Numbered from the stretch's first letter, positions 27,859-37,358 are shown. The stretch is 64,000 nucleotides of DNA from Arhodomonas sp052060015 (GCF_052060015.1 NZ_JBPODZ010000001.1:496001-560000), one strand, 5' to 3'. Numbers and translations: made by a program. The notes: generated from the sequence alone by a model not told the origin.

Positions 27859-28587
27859 CTACCAGCCCACCGGTTCGCCGTGACGATAAAGCACCCCGCT
27901 GGGGGCGCCATCCGGCAGGCAGGCCACTTCGACGACCCGCGCGGCGGCGTCCTGGGGGGTGCTGGTGGCCTGGCGCCCGCCCATGCGGGTGCGCACCCAG
28001 CCCGGGTCCACTGCGTTGACCAGGATGTTCTCGCCATCCGTTTCCGCGGCCAGTAACCGGGTGATGGCATTGAGCCCCGCCTTGGAGAAGCGGTACGCGG
28101 GGTAGCCGCGACCCATGCGCGCGAGCTGGGCATAGCCACTGGTGAGATTGACCACCCGCCCGTAGCCGTGGCGCCGCATCATCGGGATCACCGCCTGGGC
28201 GAGCCGTAGCGGCCCGAAGGCATTCACCGACAGGTGCTCCTGCAGGGTGGCCTCGTCCACCTCGAGAATCCCCGGCGAGGGCGTGCCGTCGCTGCCCGCA
28301 TACTCGGGGAAGATCCCCGCGTTGTTGATCAGCACGTCCACCCGGTGGAAGGCGTTGCCCAGGAAATCGGTGAACCGGCGTATGCTCTCGCCGCGGGTGA
28401 CGTCGAGGGGGTGGTAGGCGACGTCCAGCCCCTCGCTCTGCAGCTTGTCCGCGGCGGCCTTGCCGAGGATGCCGTCCCGGCTGGTGAGCACCGGCTTGAG
28501 GCCGGCGCGGGCGAGCTGCCGCGCCGTCTCGAAGCCGATCCCCCGGTTGCCGCCGGTGATCACCGCGATACGTTCGGGTTCGCTCAT
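27859..28587 (-). CDS. SDR family oxidoreductase, carbonyl-reductase-like
   Basis: A 242-residue short-chain dehydrogenase. The coenzyme loop is TGGNRGIGFETARQL, with NNAGIFPEY and catalytic Ser in NLTSGYAQ. The active-site Tyr and Lys are in YRFSKAGLNA, with VDPGWVRTRMGG following. The overall pattern is that of carbonyl-reductase-type SDRs using NADPH. The substrate is unknown. It converges on bdhA and shares its strand with gpmA 12 bases away, so it may be cotranscribed with it. Confidence 0.88.
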   Translation of the reverse strand: MSEPERIAVITGGNRGIGFETARQLARAGLKPVLTSRDGILGKAAADKLQSEGLDVAYHPLDVTRGESIRRFTDFLGNAFHRVDVLINNAGIFPEYAGSDGTPSPGILEVDEATLQEHLSVNAFGPLRLAQAVIPMMRRHGYGRVVNLTSGYAQLARMGRGYPAYRFSKAGLNAITRLLAAETDGENILVNAVDPGWVRTRMGGRQATSTPQDAAARVVEVACLPDGAPSGVLYRHGEPVGW

Positions 28588-28599
28588 GATGGCCCCGCG

Positions 28600-29295
28600 T
28601 CAGTTGTCCCGCAGGTAGTAGCTTCGCGCGACCCGGCAGTCCCCGTCGAGCTCGTAGACCAGTGGCTGCCCCGTCGGTACCTCCACGCCGGTGATGGCGT
28701 CGTCGGAAACGCCGTCGAGGTGCTTGATCAGCGCCCGCAAGCTGTTGCCGTGGGCCGAGATGAGCACGGTGTCCATCCGTTGCACCACCGGAAGGATGTC
28801 GCTCTCCCAGTAGGGTAGCACCCGCTCGAGGGTGGATTTCAGTGACTCGGTGGCCGGCAGCTCGTCGGCGGGGAGATCCCGGTAGCGGGGATCGAAGCGC
28901 GGATGGCGCGGGTCGTCGGCTACCAGGGCCGGCGGCGGGGTGGCATAGCTACGCCGCCAGGTGTGTACCTGTTCCTCACCATATTCCGCGGCGGTCTCGG
29001 CCTTGTCCAGCCCGGTAAGGGCCCCGTAGTGGCGCTCGTTGAGATGCCAGTCCTTGGTCATGGGGATCCAGAGCTCATCGAGCTCGTCGAGCACCATCCA
29101 GGCGGTGCGGATCGCCCGGGTGAGCACCGAGGTGAAGGCGTAGTCGAAGCGGAACCCGCGTTCGGCGAGCAGCCGACCGGCGGCGGCGGCCTCCTCCCGG
29201 CCCTTCTCGCTGAGGTCCACGTCCTTCCAGCCGGTGAACCGGTTCTCCAGGTTCCATACGCTCTGCCCGTGGCGCAGCAGCACCAGACGCTTCAT
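28600..29295 (-). CDS. gpmA: 2,3-bisphosphoglycerate-dependent phosphoglycerate mutase
   Basis: A 231-residue glycolytic enzyme that interconverts 3- and 2-phosphoglycerate. The phosphohistidine motif is LRHGQSVWNLENRFTGW. Other family blocks are TSVLTRAIRTAW, LNERHYGALTGLDKAE and the second His in LISAHGNSLRALIKHL. The Met at 29295 (MKRLVLLRHG) is the family start. The length is slightly shorter than the 250 residues of E. coli GpmA. Confidence 0.96.
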   Translation of the reverse strand: MKRLVLLRHGQSVWNLENRFTGWKDVDLSEKGREEAAAAGRLLAERGFRFDYAFTSVLTRAIRTAWMVLDELDELWIPMTKDWHLNERHYGALTGLDKAETAAEYGEEQVHTWRRSYATPPPALVADDPRHPRFDPRYRDLPADELPATESLKSTLERVLPYWESDILPVVQRMDTVLISAHGNSLRALIKHLDGVSDDAITGVEVPTGQPLVYELDGDCRVARSYYLRDN

Positions 29296-29355
29296 GCCAG
29301 CTCCTGTCGTTGCCGTTGAATGGGGGACTGGCGCGGAGTGTACCAGAGCCACCGC

Positions 29356-29796
29356 TCAGGGCAGGGCGGCGAACACCCCCTCGAACCGGGCAGCGGGTTG
29401 GTTTGCGTCCGGGAGATGGACGACCAGCCGGCTCCGCGCCCGACGGCCCCGCCGCAGGGGCTCCAGCAACGCAGCTGCCTGATCGTCGGTGATGGCGAGC
29501 ACCGCGCGTAGCTCGCCGTGCGCGGGGTGGAGGTACTGGATATCGCCCTCGGCAAGCACCAGCTGCGGCTCGAGGCCGTGGCAACGCGTACAGGCGTACA
29601 GCCACCCCCAGCCGGCGAGACAGGCCAGGCTGTAGAGGCTGCCGGCGAAGCCGGTGCCGGCATGGTTGTGATTGGCGTCGATCGGGGCGCTCACCGCCAC
29701 GCCGTCGTCGCCGAGATATTCAACGCGCACACCCATGAAACGGGCGGGTGGTATGAGCTCCCGGAGCCGGGTCTGTAGATCGATCGCGTGCCACAT
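29356..29796 (-). CDS. thioesterase-like (YiiD C-terminal domain) protein
   Basis: A 146-residue hot-dog-fold candidate. The segment IPPARFMGVRVEYLGDDGVAVSAPIDANHNHAGTGFAGSLYSLACLAGWG resembles the putative thioesterase domain at the C-terminus of E. coli YiiD. An acyl-CoA substrate is likely by family, but none is demonstrated. The Met at 29796 (MWHAIDLQTRL) was chosen; the frame continues upstream without homology. It is divergent from the CYTH gene and upstream of gpmA on the same strand. Confidence 0.75.
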   Translation of the reverse strand: MWHAIDLQTRLRELIPPARFMGVRVEYLGDDGVAVSAPIDANHNHAGTGFAGSLYSLACLAGWGWLYACTRCHGLEPQLVLAEGDIQYLHPAHGELRAVLAITDDQAAALLEPLRRGRRARSRLVVHLPDANQPAARFEGVFAALP

Positions 29797-29866
29797 GAGC
29801 CGTTCCCTGCGCCCTGGTCGCTTGTAGGATACCATTGCCGCCTGAATCAAGCCGCAGAGGTCGGGC

Positions 29867-30361
29867 ATGGCGACGGAGATCGAGCGCAAGTTCCTGGTTA
29901 CCGGCGACGGTTGGCGGGCGCAGGCGGATGCCGGTGTGCGCATCCGCCAGGGGTATCTGGCCAGCGGGGAAAGGGCGAGCGTACGGATACGCCGGGCCGG
30001 CACACAGGCGTGGATCAACATCAAGGGGGCGACCCTCGGGGTGGAGCGCCAGGAGTACGACTACGAGATCCCGCTCGGCGAGGCGGAGGAGATGCTCGAG
30101 CAGCTCTGCCGCACCCCACTCATCGACAAGACCCGTTACCACGTGCCTGTGGGTGGCCATGTGTGGGACGTGGACGTCTTCGAGGGCGAGAATGCCGGGC
30201 TGGTGGTGGCCGAGATCGAGCTCGACGCCGCCGACGAGCCGTTCGAGCGCCCGGACTGGGCGGGCGAGGAGGTCTCGGACCGTCCCCGATACTATAACGT
30301 CGCCCTGGTGGACCACCCCTACCGGGACTGGAGCGCGGCGGAGCGACGCGGTGACCCCTGA
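29867..30361 (+). CDS. CYTH domain protein, inorganic triphosphatase-like
   Basis: A 164-residue triphosphate tunnel enzyme. The N-terminal signature EIERKFLV (ExExK) is intact, with basic strands ASVRIRRAG and AWINIKG and acidic strands VDVFEGENAGLVVAEIEL that build the tunnel. Small bacterial CYTH proteins hydrolyse inorganic triphosphate; the physiological role is unclear. The gene overlaps the YkuD gene by 11 bases and leads into nagZ, so the three form an operon. Confidence 0.92.
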   Translation: MATEIERKFLVTGDGWRAQADAGVRIRQGYLASGERASVRIRRAGTQAWINIKGATLGVERQEYDYEIPLGEAEEMLEQLCRTPLIDKTRYHVPVGGHVWDVDVFEGENAGLVVAEIELDAADEPFERPDWAGEEVSDRPRYYNVALVDHPYRDWSAAERRGDP

Positions 30362-30839
30362 CGGGCGCTGGCTGCATGTGAGCCTGGTTCGCCAGCGACT
30401 CACGCTGCTGGAGGGCCGGCGTACGCTCGCGGTGTGGCCAGTGTCCACCGGTGCCGCCGGTGCCGGCGAGCGACAGGGCAGTGGCGCCACACCGCGCGGG
30501 TGGCACCATATCCGTGCCTGTATCGGCGCCGACCTGCCGGCGGACGCGGTCCTGGTCGGACGGCGTCCCACCGGCGAGCGATACTCGCCGGCGCTGGCTG
30601 CACAACACCCGGGGCGCGACTGGATCCTCGGTCGCATTCTGTGGCTGAGCGGCCTGGAAGTGGGGCGCAACCGCCTGGGCCGCTGTGACACCATGCGGCG
30701 CTACATTTATATCCACGGTGCCCCACCCGAGGCCCCCCTGGGGCGAGCACTCTCCCATGGCTGTGTGCGCATGCACCCGGAAGCGGTGGTGGCGCTGTTC
30801 GATCGGGTCGGCCCCGGTACCCGGGTGCTGCTGGAATAG
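30351..30839 (+). CDS. YkuD-fold L,D-transpeptidase/carboxypeptidase without a signal peptide
   Basis: A 162-residue protein with a complete YkuD active site: IHG (121-123) and SHGCVRM (135-141), with Cys138. A GTG start overlaps the CYTH stop. The N-terminus is soluble, and neither it nor the in-frame sequence upstream contains a signal peptide or membrane helix. That points to the cytoplasm. Together with the adjacent nagZ, a cytosolic muropeptide-recycling enzyme, this suggests an L,D-carboxypeptidase that trims recycled tetrapeptides, as I recall for the YkuD protein ElsL/LdtK of Acinetobacter. The assignment of the reaction is inference. Confidence 0.85.
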   Translation: MTPDGRWLHVSLVRQRLTLLEGRRTLAVWPVSTGAAGAGERQGSGATPRGWHHIRACIGADLPADAVLVGRRPTGERYSPALAAQHPGRDWILGRILWLSGLEVGRNRLGRCDTMRRYIYIHGAPPEAPLGRALSHGCVRMHPEAVVALFDRVGPGTRVLLE

Positions 30840-30841
30840 CC

Positions 30842-31891
30842 ATGTCCTTGGGACCACTGATGATCGGCCTCTGTGGACCGGCGCTTACCGGCGAGGAGCG
30901 CCGGCGCCTGCTCCATCCCGGGGTGGGCGGGGTGATCCTGTTCCGGCGGAATTTCCGGGATGTCTCTCAGCTGATTGAGTTGGTAGCGGAAATCCGCTCC
31001 CTGAGAACCCCGCCGCTGATCGTTGCCTGCGACCACGAGGGCGGGCGGGTGCAGCGCTTCACGGAGGGCTTTACGAGCTTGCCCGCCGCCGCCCGGCTCG
31101 GCCGTCTGCGCCGGTGCGATCCCGCCGCGGCCCGGGACGCGGCGGAGCGGCTGGGCTGGTTGCTGGCCGCCGAGCTCCGCGGCATCGGTGTCGATCTCAG
31201 CCTGGGCCCTGTGGTGGACGTCAATTACGGGGTGAGCGGGGTCATCGGCGACCGGGCGCTGGCAGATACCCCGGAGGGCGTCACCGAGCTCGCCGCGTCG
31301 CTGGTCCGGGGCATGCACCGTGCGGGCATGGCGGCGGTGGCAAAGCATTTCCCCGGCCACGGGGGGGTGCAGGCGGACTCCCATGCGGCCTCCCCGAGCG
31401 ACCCCCGGGACTATCAGGACCTGCTCGCGACGGATCTGCAACCGTTCCGGCGGTTGATACTCAACGGTATCGAGGCGGTAATGACCGCGCATGTGATCTA
31501 CCCCGGCGAGGATCAGTGGCCGGCGAGTCTGTCATCGTTCTGGATCGGTACGGTACTGCGCCGCCGCCTCGCCTTTCCCGGGGCGGTGATCAGCGATGAC
31601 CTCTCCATGGCTGGGGCGGCGGTGGCCGGCGATTTGCGTGCCCGGGTCTCCCGCGCCCTGGCGGCGGGTAATGACCTCGTCATCATCGGCAACGAGGGGC
31701 GGGCGGTGGATGCACTGCTCGACGAGCACGGTCGTGGCGCGGATCCAGCGGCCGCCCTGCGTCGCGCCCGCCTGCATGGCCGGCCGGCGGTGCCGCTGGG
31801 ACGGTTGCAGCGTGAGCGCCGCTGGCGGGAGGCACGCGCGCTGGCGGCACGGCTGGCCGGCGGTAGCCCCGAGGGAGACGGGTGCCTATAA
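30842..31891 (+). CDS. nagZ: beta-N-acetylhexosaminidase
   Basis: A 349-residue cytosolic family 3 glycosidase that removes GlcNAc from anhydromuropeptides during peptidoglycan recycling. The signature KHFPGHGGVQADSH carries the catalytic His. The nucleophile Asp is in ISDDLSMAGA. The sugar-binding block CDHEGGRVQRF is present. It begins two bases after the YkuD gene, and hpt follows. Confidence 0.96.
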   Translation: MSLGPLMIGLCGPALTGEERRRLLHPGVGGVILFRRNFRDVSQLIELVAEIRSLRTPPLIVACDHEGGRVQRFTEGFTSLPAAARLGRLRRCDPAAARDAAERLGWLLAAELRGIGVDLSLGPVVDVNYGVSGVIGDRALADTPEGVTELAASLVRGMHRAGMAAVAKHFPGHGGVQADSHAASPSDPRDYQDLLATDLQPFRRLILNGIEAVMTAHVIYPGEDQWPASLSSFWIGTVLRRRLAFPGAVISDDLSMAGAAVAGDLRARVSRALAAGNDLVIIGNEGRAVDALLDEHGRGADPAAALRRARLHGRPAVPLGRLQRERRWREARALAARLAGGSPEGDGCL

Positions 31892-31936
31892 TTCCGCGCC
31901 TTGATGGCCAAACCCGCTCGGGATAGGGAGACGCCG

Positions 31937-32515
31937 ATGAGCGATCATAATCCGGTCACGCCGCAGCAGCTCGACGAGATACTCAGTAGCGCGGAGATCC
32001 TGCACAGCGAGGAAGCGGTGGAGCGGGCCCTCGACGACCTGGGCCGGCGCATCGAGGCACGGCTGGGCGGAACCATGCCAGTGGTGCTCGGCGTAATGAC
32101 CGGCGCCATCGTCCCCCTGGGACGGTTGCTGCCGCGGCTGCAGTTTCCCCTGGAGGTCGACTACATCCACGCCACCCGCTACCACGGCTCCACCATCGGG
32201 CGGGATGTGGTCTGGCTCGCACGGCCCCAGACACCGCTGAAGGGACGCACCGTCCTGGTGGTGGATGACATCCTCGATGAGGGCCATACCCTGGCCGGCA
32301 TCATCGAGGAGTGCCACAACGAGGGGGCCCGCGAGGTCTATACCGCCATGCTTTTCGACAAGCACCACGACCGGCGTTATCAGGGGCTGGAGGCGGACTT
32401 CGTCGGCCTTGAGGTGATCGACCGCTACGTGTTCGGCTCCGGCATGGACTATAAGGGCTATTTCCGGAACCTGCGCGGTGTCTATGCCGTCCACCCGGAC
32501 CACGAGGGTGGGTGA
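31937..32515 (+). CDS. hpt: hypoxanthine-guanine phosphoribosyltransferase
   Basis: A 192-residue purine salvage enzyme making IMP and GMP. The PRPP-binding motif is VLVVDDILDEGHTLAG. The N-terminal block VVLGVMTGAIVPLGRLL and the C-terminal VIDRYVFGSGMDYKGYFRNL match the HPRT branch used for hypoxanthine. A GGGAG ribosome site precedes the Met at 31937. The next gene makes hypoxanthine from methylthioinosine, so the two act in sequence. Confidence 0.93.
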   Translation: MSDHNPVTPQQLDEILSSAEILHSEEAVERALDDLGRRIEARLGGTMPVVLGVMTGAIVPLGRLLPRLQFPLEVDYIHATRYHGSTIGRDVVWLARPQTPLKGRTVLVVDDILDEGHTLAGIIEECHNEGAREVYTAMLFDKHHDRRYQGLEADFVGLEVIDRYVFGSGMDYKGYFRNLRGVYAVHPDHEGG

Positions 32516-32572
32516 TGGGGACGCCGGCGAACCCTCCAGGTTTCCGCAAGCCGCAAGCGTACGAGTGAAACC

Positions 32573-33313
32573 ATGACTTTGGCGATCATCGGCGGCACCG
32601 GCCTGACTTCGCTGCCCGGTCTTGAGATCGACCGGCGCGAGATGGTGCACACCCCCTTCGGAGAGCCCTCGGGGCCCCTGACCCATGGCCATCTCAACGA
32701 CCAGCGAGTGATCTTCCTTGCCCGCCACGGCTACGGCCACACCATCCCGCCCCACGGCATCAACTATCGTGCCAATATCTGGGCGTTGCACCAGACCGGG
32801 GCGACGAAGGTGCTGGCGGTTGCGGCGGTGGGGGGCATCTCCCCCGAGCTCGGCCCCGGCCAGCTCGGCGCACCGGACCAAATCATCGACTACACTTGGG
32901 GCCGGGCCAATACCTTCTTCGATCAGGACCTGGAGCGGGTGACCCACGTGGACTTCACCCATCCCTATGATGCCCGGTTGCGGGGTCGGCTCCTGGAGGC
33001 CGCCGAGCGCTGCGGCGTGGCCATGGTGGACGGGGGCTGTTACGGCGCCACCCAGGGACCTCGCCTGGAGACGGCCGCAGAGATCCGCCGGCTTCGAAAC
33101 GACGGCTGTGACATGGTGGGGATGACCGGGATGCCCGAGGCGGTACTCGCTCGGGAGCTGGAGCTACCCTATGCCAGTTGCGCAGTGGTGGCCAATTGGG
33201 CGGCGGGGATCAATGACGACGAGCCCATCTCCATGGCCGCCATAGAGGAGATCCTGAAGACCGGCATGGGCAATGTGCGTGCGGTACTCGGCGCGCTGAT
33301 TAACAGCCTCTAG
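32573..33313 (+). CDS. S-methyl-5'-thioinosine phosphorylase
   Basis: A 246-residue purine nucleoside phosphorylase family enzyme. The phosphate loop IIGGTGLTSLPG and the blocks RHGYGHTIPPHGINYRANIWAL and GPRLETAAEI mark the MTA/MTI phosphorylase family. The nagZ-hpt context and the NWAAGIN segment resemble the Pseudomonas methylthioinosine enzyme rather than MTA phosphorylase. It would salvage methylthio waste from polyamine synthesis: methylthioadenosine is deaminated, then cleaved to hypoxanthine, which hpt recovers. This ties it loosely to the polyamine operon 4 kb downstream. Confidence 0.85.
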   Translation: MTLAIIGGTGLTSLPGLEIDRREMVHTPFGEPSGPLTHGHLNDQRVIFLARHGYGHTIPPHGINYRANIWALHQTGATKVLAVAAVGGISPELGPGQLGAPDQIIDYTWGRANTFFDQDLERVTHVDFTHPYDARLRGRLLEAAERCGVAMVDGGCYGATQGPRLETAAEIRRLRNDGCDMVGMTGMPEAVLARELELPYASCAVVANWAAGINDDEPISMAAIEEILKTGMGNVRAVLGALINSL

Positions 33314-33876
33314 GCGTCATTGTCGAGCCGTCGGGCCTGGATGATCACGCCGAGTATCGGGTGATCCAGGTAGTGGAGCTCGCCGCTGCGCATCCGCCGT
33401 CGGGTGCGCATGGGATAGACCGTGTCCTCATCGCGCAGGCGGAGCTCGGTCTCCACGTGTAGGTAGCGCCCGACGTAGACCCGCATCCCGCCATATAATC
33501 CCGGGGCGTCCCCGTCCCGGCCACGGCCCACCGCGACCCACGGTGCCCGTGACTCGGGCAAGTCCGCCTGGATCCAGCCGAGGTGCTCCAGGACGCGGTA
33601 GCGCCCCGAGCCATCCAGGCGCTGGCGAACGCCCCCGAGCTCCATGGCCGAGCCCGATAGCCTGCGCACCGGGCCGTCCCCGGGGCGGTGGAGCCGAACG
33701 CCCTGGACGAGCTCCGCCACCTCGCCAGGCCAGTGCTCACGGTCGACACCGCCGGCCTCCTGCTGCTGAAAGACGATGACCTCCACCGCGTAGTCCCGCG
33801 CCTGCGCAGGGAGGGCGAACGCGGCGACCCAAACCAGTAGCGCGACGGGCAGGGCCCGTGACAGTGGCATGCTCAT
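33310..33876 (-). CDS. csiV: CsiV family periplasmic protein
   Basis: A 188-residue exported protein. The signal peptide ends near LPAQARDYAVE, and the mature start AVEVIVFQ is typical of the family. The C-terminal half has YVGRYLHVETELRL and MRSGELHYLDHPILGVIIQ. The family lies beside mfd in many gammaproteobacteria. The Vibrio/Shewanella-type role in Mur-ligand or muramyl-related signalling is not established for this protein. It overlaps the mfd gene by four bases and so is probably the first gene of that operon. Confidence 0.8.
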   Translation of the reverse strand: MSMPLSRALPVALLVWVAAFALPAQARDYAVEVIVFQQQEAGGVDREHWPGEVAELVQGVRLHRPGDGPVRRLSGSAMELGGVRQRLDGSGRYRVLEHLGWIQADLPESRAPWVAVGRGRDGDAPGLYGGMRVYVGRYLHVETELRLRDEDTVYPMRTRRRMRSGELHYLDHPILGVIIQARRLDNDA

Positions 33877-36800
33877 GATCCTCCCTCGCCGGTGCTCGAA
33901 CCGCCCCCCAGCGTGGCCAGCAACCCCGCCACCTGTTGGATGCGGGTATCCGCGTCCTCGGCGGGCAGGTGGAAGCGCAGCCGCTCCTGGCCCTCGAGAC
34001 GATACACCCGGGGTTGCTCCTGGACCAGCGTCACCAAGGCGCCGGGATCCACCGCCGGCTGTTCGCCAAACTCCAGCTTACCACCCCCCGAGCCCGCCTC
34101 GATGCGGCGGATACCGAGTGCCTCGGCGTCAAGCTTCAGCTCAGTGACCCGGAACAGATTCTTTGCCGGCTGCGGCAGCAGCCCGAAGCGGTCGATCATC
34201 TCGACCTGGAGATCGCGGAGCTGGTGGCGGTCGCGGGCGTTGGCGATGCGTTTGTACTGCACTAGGCGGGTGTGTACGTCCGGGAGATAGGCCTCGGGCA
34301 GTAGCGCGGGGATGCTGAGATCCACCTCGGCGCCGTGCTGCATGGGTCGCTCCAACGCCGGCTCGCGGCCGGCGCGGATGTCGCGCACGGCACGCTCGAG
34401 GAGCTCGGTGAACAGCGAGAAGCCGACCTCCTGCATCTGTCCGCTCTGATCCTCGCCGAGGAGCTCGCCGGCGCCGCGGATCTCCAGGTCGTGGCTCGCC
34501 AGGGTGAAGCCGATACCGAGATCCTCGTGGGCGGCGATGGCGTCCAGGCGCTTGGCCGCGTCCGCGGTCATGCTCCGCCGCGGGGGCGCGATCAGGTACG
34601 CGTAGGCGCGGTGATGGGAGCGGCCCACGCGGCCGCGGAGTTGGTGGAGCTGGGCCAGGCCGAGATGGTCGGCGCGGTTGATGACGATGGTGTTCGCGGA
34701 GGGCACGTCGATGCCGCTCTCGATGATGGTGGTGCACACCAGGATATTGAAACGCTGGTGGTAGAAATCCAGCATCACCCGCTCGAGCTCGCGCTCGGGC
34801 ATCTGGCCATGGGCGATGCGTACGCGGGCGTCCGGCACGAGTGCCTCCACGTCCCGGGCCATGCGCTCGATGCTGTCCACGTCGTTATGCAGGAAGTACA
34901 CCTGGCCGCCACGGTGGAGCTCGCGCAGGCACGCCTCCTGGACCAGCGCGTCGTTCCACTCGCTGACGAAGGTTTTGACCGCCAGCCGCCGGGCCGGTGG
35001 CGTGGCGATGATGGAGAGGTCGCGCATCCCCGACAGCGCCATATTCAGCGTCCGCGGAATGGGCGTGGCGGTCAGGGTGAGCACGTCCACGCTCGCGCGC
35101 AGGCCCTTGAGGCGCTCCTTCTGGCGGACGCCGAAGCGGTGCTCCTCGTCGAGTATCACCAGGCCCAGATTGTGGAATTTCACGCTCGGCTGCAGCAGTT
35201 TGTGGGTGCCGATGACGATGTCTACCTTTCCCGCGGCAAGGTCGGCAAGGACGGCATCCTGCTCCTTTTTCGAACGGAACCGCGAGAGCAGCTCCACCCG
35301 CACCGGCCAGTCGGCGAAGCGGTCGCTGAAGTTCTGGTAGTGCTGCTGGGCGAGCAGGGTGGTGGGCACCAGCACCGCCACCTGGTGACCCTCCTGGACA
35401 CCGATGAAGGCCGCGCGCATGGCCACCTCGGTCTTGCCGAAACCGACGTCCCCGCAGACCACCCGGTCCATGGGCTTCTCCGAGGCGAGGTCATTGACCA
35501 CGGCGGCGATCGCGCTCTCCTGGTCCGGCGTTTCCTCGAAGGGGAACTGCTCGGCGAAGCGACGGTAATCGTCGCGATCGAAGCGATAGGCGTGCCCGCC
35601 CCGGGCGGCACGGCGGGCATAGATGTCGAGCAGCTCCGCGGCCACGTCCCGGGCACGCTCGGCGGCCTTGCGCCGGGCGCGTTCCCACTGCTCGCCGCCG
35701 AGGCGGTGCAGCGGCGCCTGCTCGGTATCCAGCCCGGTGTAGCGGGAGACGAGATGGAGGGAGGCCACCGGGACATAGAGCTTGTCGCCGCCGGCGTACT
35801 CCAGGGTCAGGAACTCGGTGGGGACGCCACCCACCTCCAGGGTCTGCAGCCCGCGGTAGCGGCCGACGCCGTGATCCTCGTGGACCACTGGCGCCCCGAT
35901 GCTGAGATCGGTGAGGTCGCGGATGATGGCGTCCGGGTCCCGCTCGGCGCGCTGGCGCCGCCGGCGCTGGGTGGCCCGCTCGCCGAACAGCGCGGCCTCC
36001 GGTATTACCGCGATCCCGCGTCCCGAGAGGATGAAACCGTGTTCCGCCGGGGCAGTGGTGATGGCGAGGGCCGCCGCGTCCTCCAGGAACCCCTGCCATC
36101 CGGCCAGCGGTTTCGGCCGGAGCTCGGCGGGTTCGAGGCGCTCGAGCAGCCGTTCCCGACGGCCGGCGGTTTCGGCGAGTAGCAGGGCGCGTCCGTTGTG
36201 GTCGGCCAGGAAGTCGTTCAGCCGGGTCAGCGGCTCGCTACCGTGGCTGTCGGCGCCTAGCTCGGGGAGCGGGTCCACCGCATAGCGGACCACATCGCCA
36301 CGCTCGCGGGCCGGTGGGCCGTGGTTGGCGGAAACCTGACGGTAGCCGTTGAGCCTTGCGCGCAGCTCGTCAGGCCGAAGGTACAGCGCCTGCGGTTCCA
36401 GCAACGGCCGCTCACGGTCATGGCGGCGCTGCTCGTAGCGCTCATGGATCTGCCGCCAGTCCTCCTCCAGGGCCGCGTCCGCACCCTCGATCCGTATCGC
36501 GAGGGTGCTCTCCGGGAGATAGTCGAACAGCGTCGCCGTCTCCTCGAAGAACAGCGGCAGGTAGTACTCCACACCGTTGGGTACATGGCCCTCGCTGACG
36601 TCCCGGTAGACAACGCTCTCCGTGGGGTCACCGGAGAAGCGCGCCCGCCAGTTGCCGCGGAACCGCCGGATCCCCTCCTCGCCGATGGGGAATTCCCGGG
36701 CCGGCAGCAGCTCGAGCGCCGAGACGCGTCCGCTGCTGCGCTGGGTCTCCGGGTCGAAATGCCGGATGGTCTCAATCTCATCGTCGAACAGCTCGATGCG

Positions 36801-37358
36801 GACCGGGGCCTCGCTGCCCATGGGGAAGAGGTCGAGGATGGAACCGCGGACCGCGAACTCCCCGTGTTCCATGACTTCGGAGACGCAGCGGTAGCCGGCG
36901 TGCTCCAGGCGTGCGCGCATCGCCTCGAGCTCGAGGGGCTCCCCCTCGCCGAGCAGCAGGGTGGTGGCGCGGAGGAAAGCCGGCGGCGCGATGCGCTGCA
37001 TGAGCGTAGCCGCCGGCACGATCACGATACCCTGGCGGATCTCCGGGAGGTGGTAGAGCGCGCGCAAGCGCTGGGAGATGATGTCCTGGTGCGGCGAGAA
37101 GACGTCGTAGGGCAGTGTTTCCCAGTCCGGCAGGATATCCACCGGCAACCCTTCGCCGGCAAAGAAACGCAGGGTCTCCGCCAGTGCCTGGGCCTGCTGC
37201 GGCGCCGGCGAGACCACAAGCAGCGGCCCGGTATGGGCACGGGCAGCGGCGCCCAACGCCAGCGCCAGGCTGTCGCCGCTGAGGTCGTGCCAACGCAGCC
37301 ACTCGCCGGGGGCCTGTGGGAGCTTGGGTTCGAGGGGATCGTGTCGATGTCCGGGCAT
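33873..37358 (-). CDS. mfd: transcription-repair coupling factor
   Basis: An 1161-residue translocase that removes stalled RNA polymerase and recruits UvrAB. Domains in order: UvrB-like region (about 1-330), RNA-polymerase interaction domain (about 475-545; DLSIGAPVVHEDHGVGRYRG), a RecG-like SF2 motor (about 590-950) with Walker A VCGDVGFGKTEVAMRAA, DEEH box LVILDEEHRFGVRQKERL and motif III LTLTATPIPRT, and a C-terminal TRCF domain. Length matches the E. coli protein (1148). csiV overlaps it upstream. Confidence 0.97.
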   Translation of the reverse strand: MPGHRHDPLEPKLPQAPGEWLRWHDLSGDSLALALGAAARAHTGPLLVVSPAPQQAQALAETLRFFAGEGLPVDILPDWETLPYDVFSPHQDIISQRLRALYHLPEIRQGIVIVPAATLMQRIAPPAFLRATTLLLGEGEPLELEAMRARLEHAGYRCVSEVMEHGEFAVRGSILDLFPMGSEAPVRIELFDDEIETIRHFDPETQRSSGRVSALELLPAREFPIGEEGIRRFRGNWRARFSGDPTESVVYRDVSEGHVPNGVEYYLPLFFEETATLFDYLPESTLAIRIEGADAALEEDWRQIHERYEQRRHDRERPLLEPQALYLRPDELRARLNGYRQVSANHGPPARERGDVVRYAVDPLPELGADSHGSEPLTRLNDFLADHNGRALLLAETAGRRERLLERLEPAELRPKPLAGWQGFLEDAAALAITTAPAEHGFILSGRGIAVIPEAALFGERATQRRRRQRAERDPDAIIRDLTDLSIGAPVVHEDHGVGRYRGLQTLEVGGVPTEFLTLEYAGGDKLYVPVASLHLVSRYTGLDTEQAPLHRLGGEQWERARRKAAERARDVAAELLDIYARRAARGGHAYRFDRDDYRRFAEQFPFEETPDQESAIAAVVNDLASEKPMDRVVCGDVGFGKTEVAMRAAFIGVQEGHQVAVLVPTTLLAQQHYQNFSDRFADWPVRVELLSRFRSKKEQDAVLADLAAGKVDIVIGTHKLLQPSVKFHNLGLVILDEEHRFGVRQKERLKGLRASVDVLTLTATPIPRTLNMALSGMRDLSIIATPPARRLAVKTFVSEWNDALVQEACLRELHRGGQVYFLHNDVDSIERMARDVEALVPDARVRIAHGQMPERELERVMLDFYHQRFNILVCTTIIESGIDVPSANTIVINRADHLGLAQLHQLRGRVGRSHHRAYAYLIAPPRRSMTADAAKRLDAIAAHEDLGIGFTLASHDLEIRGAGELLGEDQSGQMQEVGFSLFTELLERAVRDIRAGREPALERPMQHGAEVDLSIPALLPEAYLPDVHTRLVQYKRIANARDRHQLRDLQVEMIDRFGLLPQPAKNLFRVTELKLDAEALGIRRIEAGSGGGKLEFGEQPAVDPGALVTLVQEQPRVYRLEGQERLRFHLPAEDADTRIQQVAGLLATLGGGSSTGEGGS

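Noticed and set aside
34335..36182. 615-codon open frame antisense to mfd
   Set aside because: mfd is unmistakable on the other strand; the frame has no family motif and low-complexity composition.
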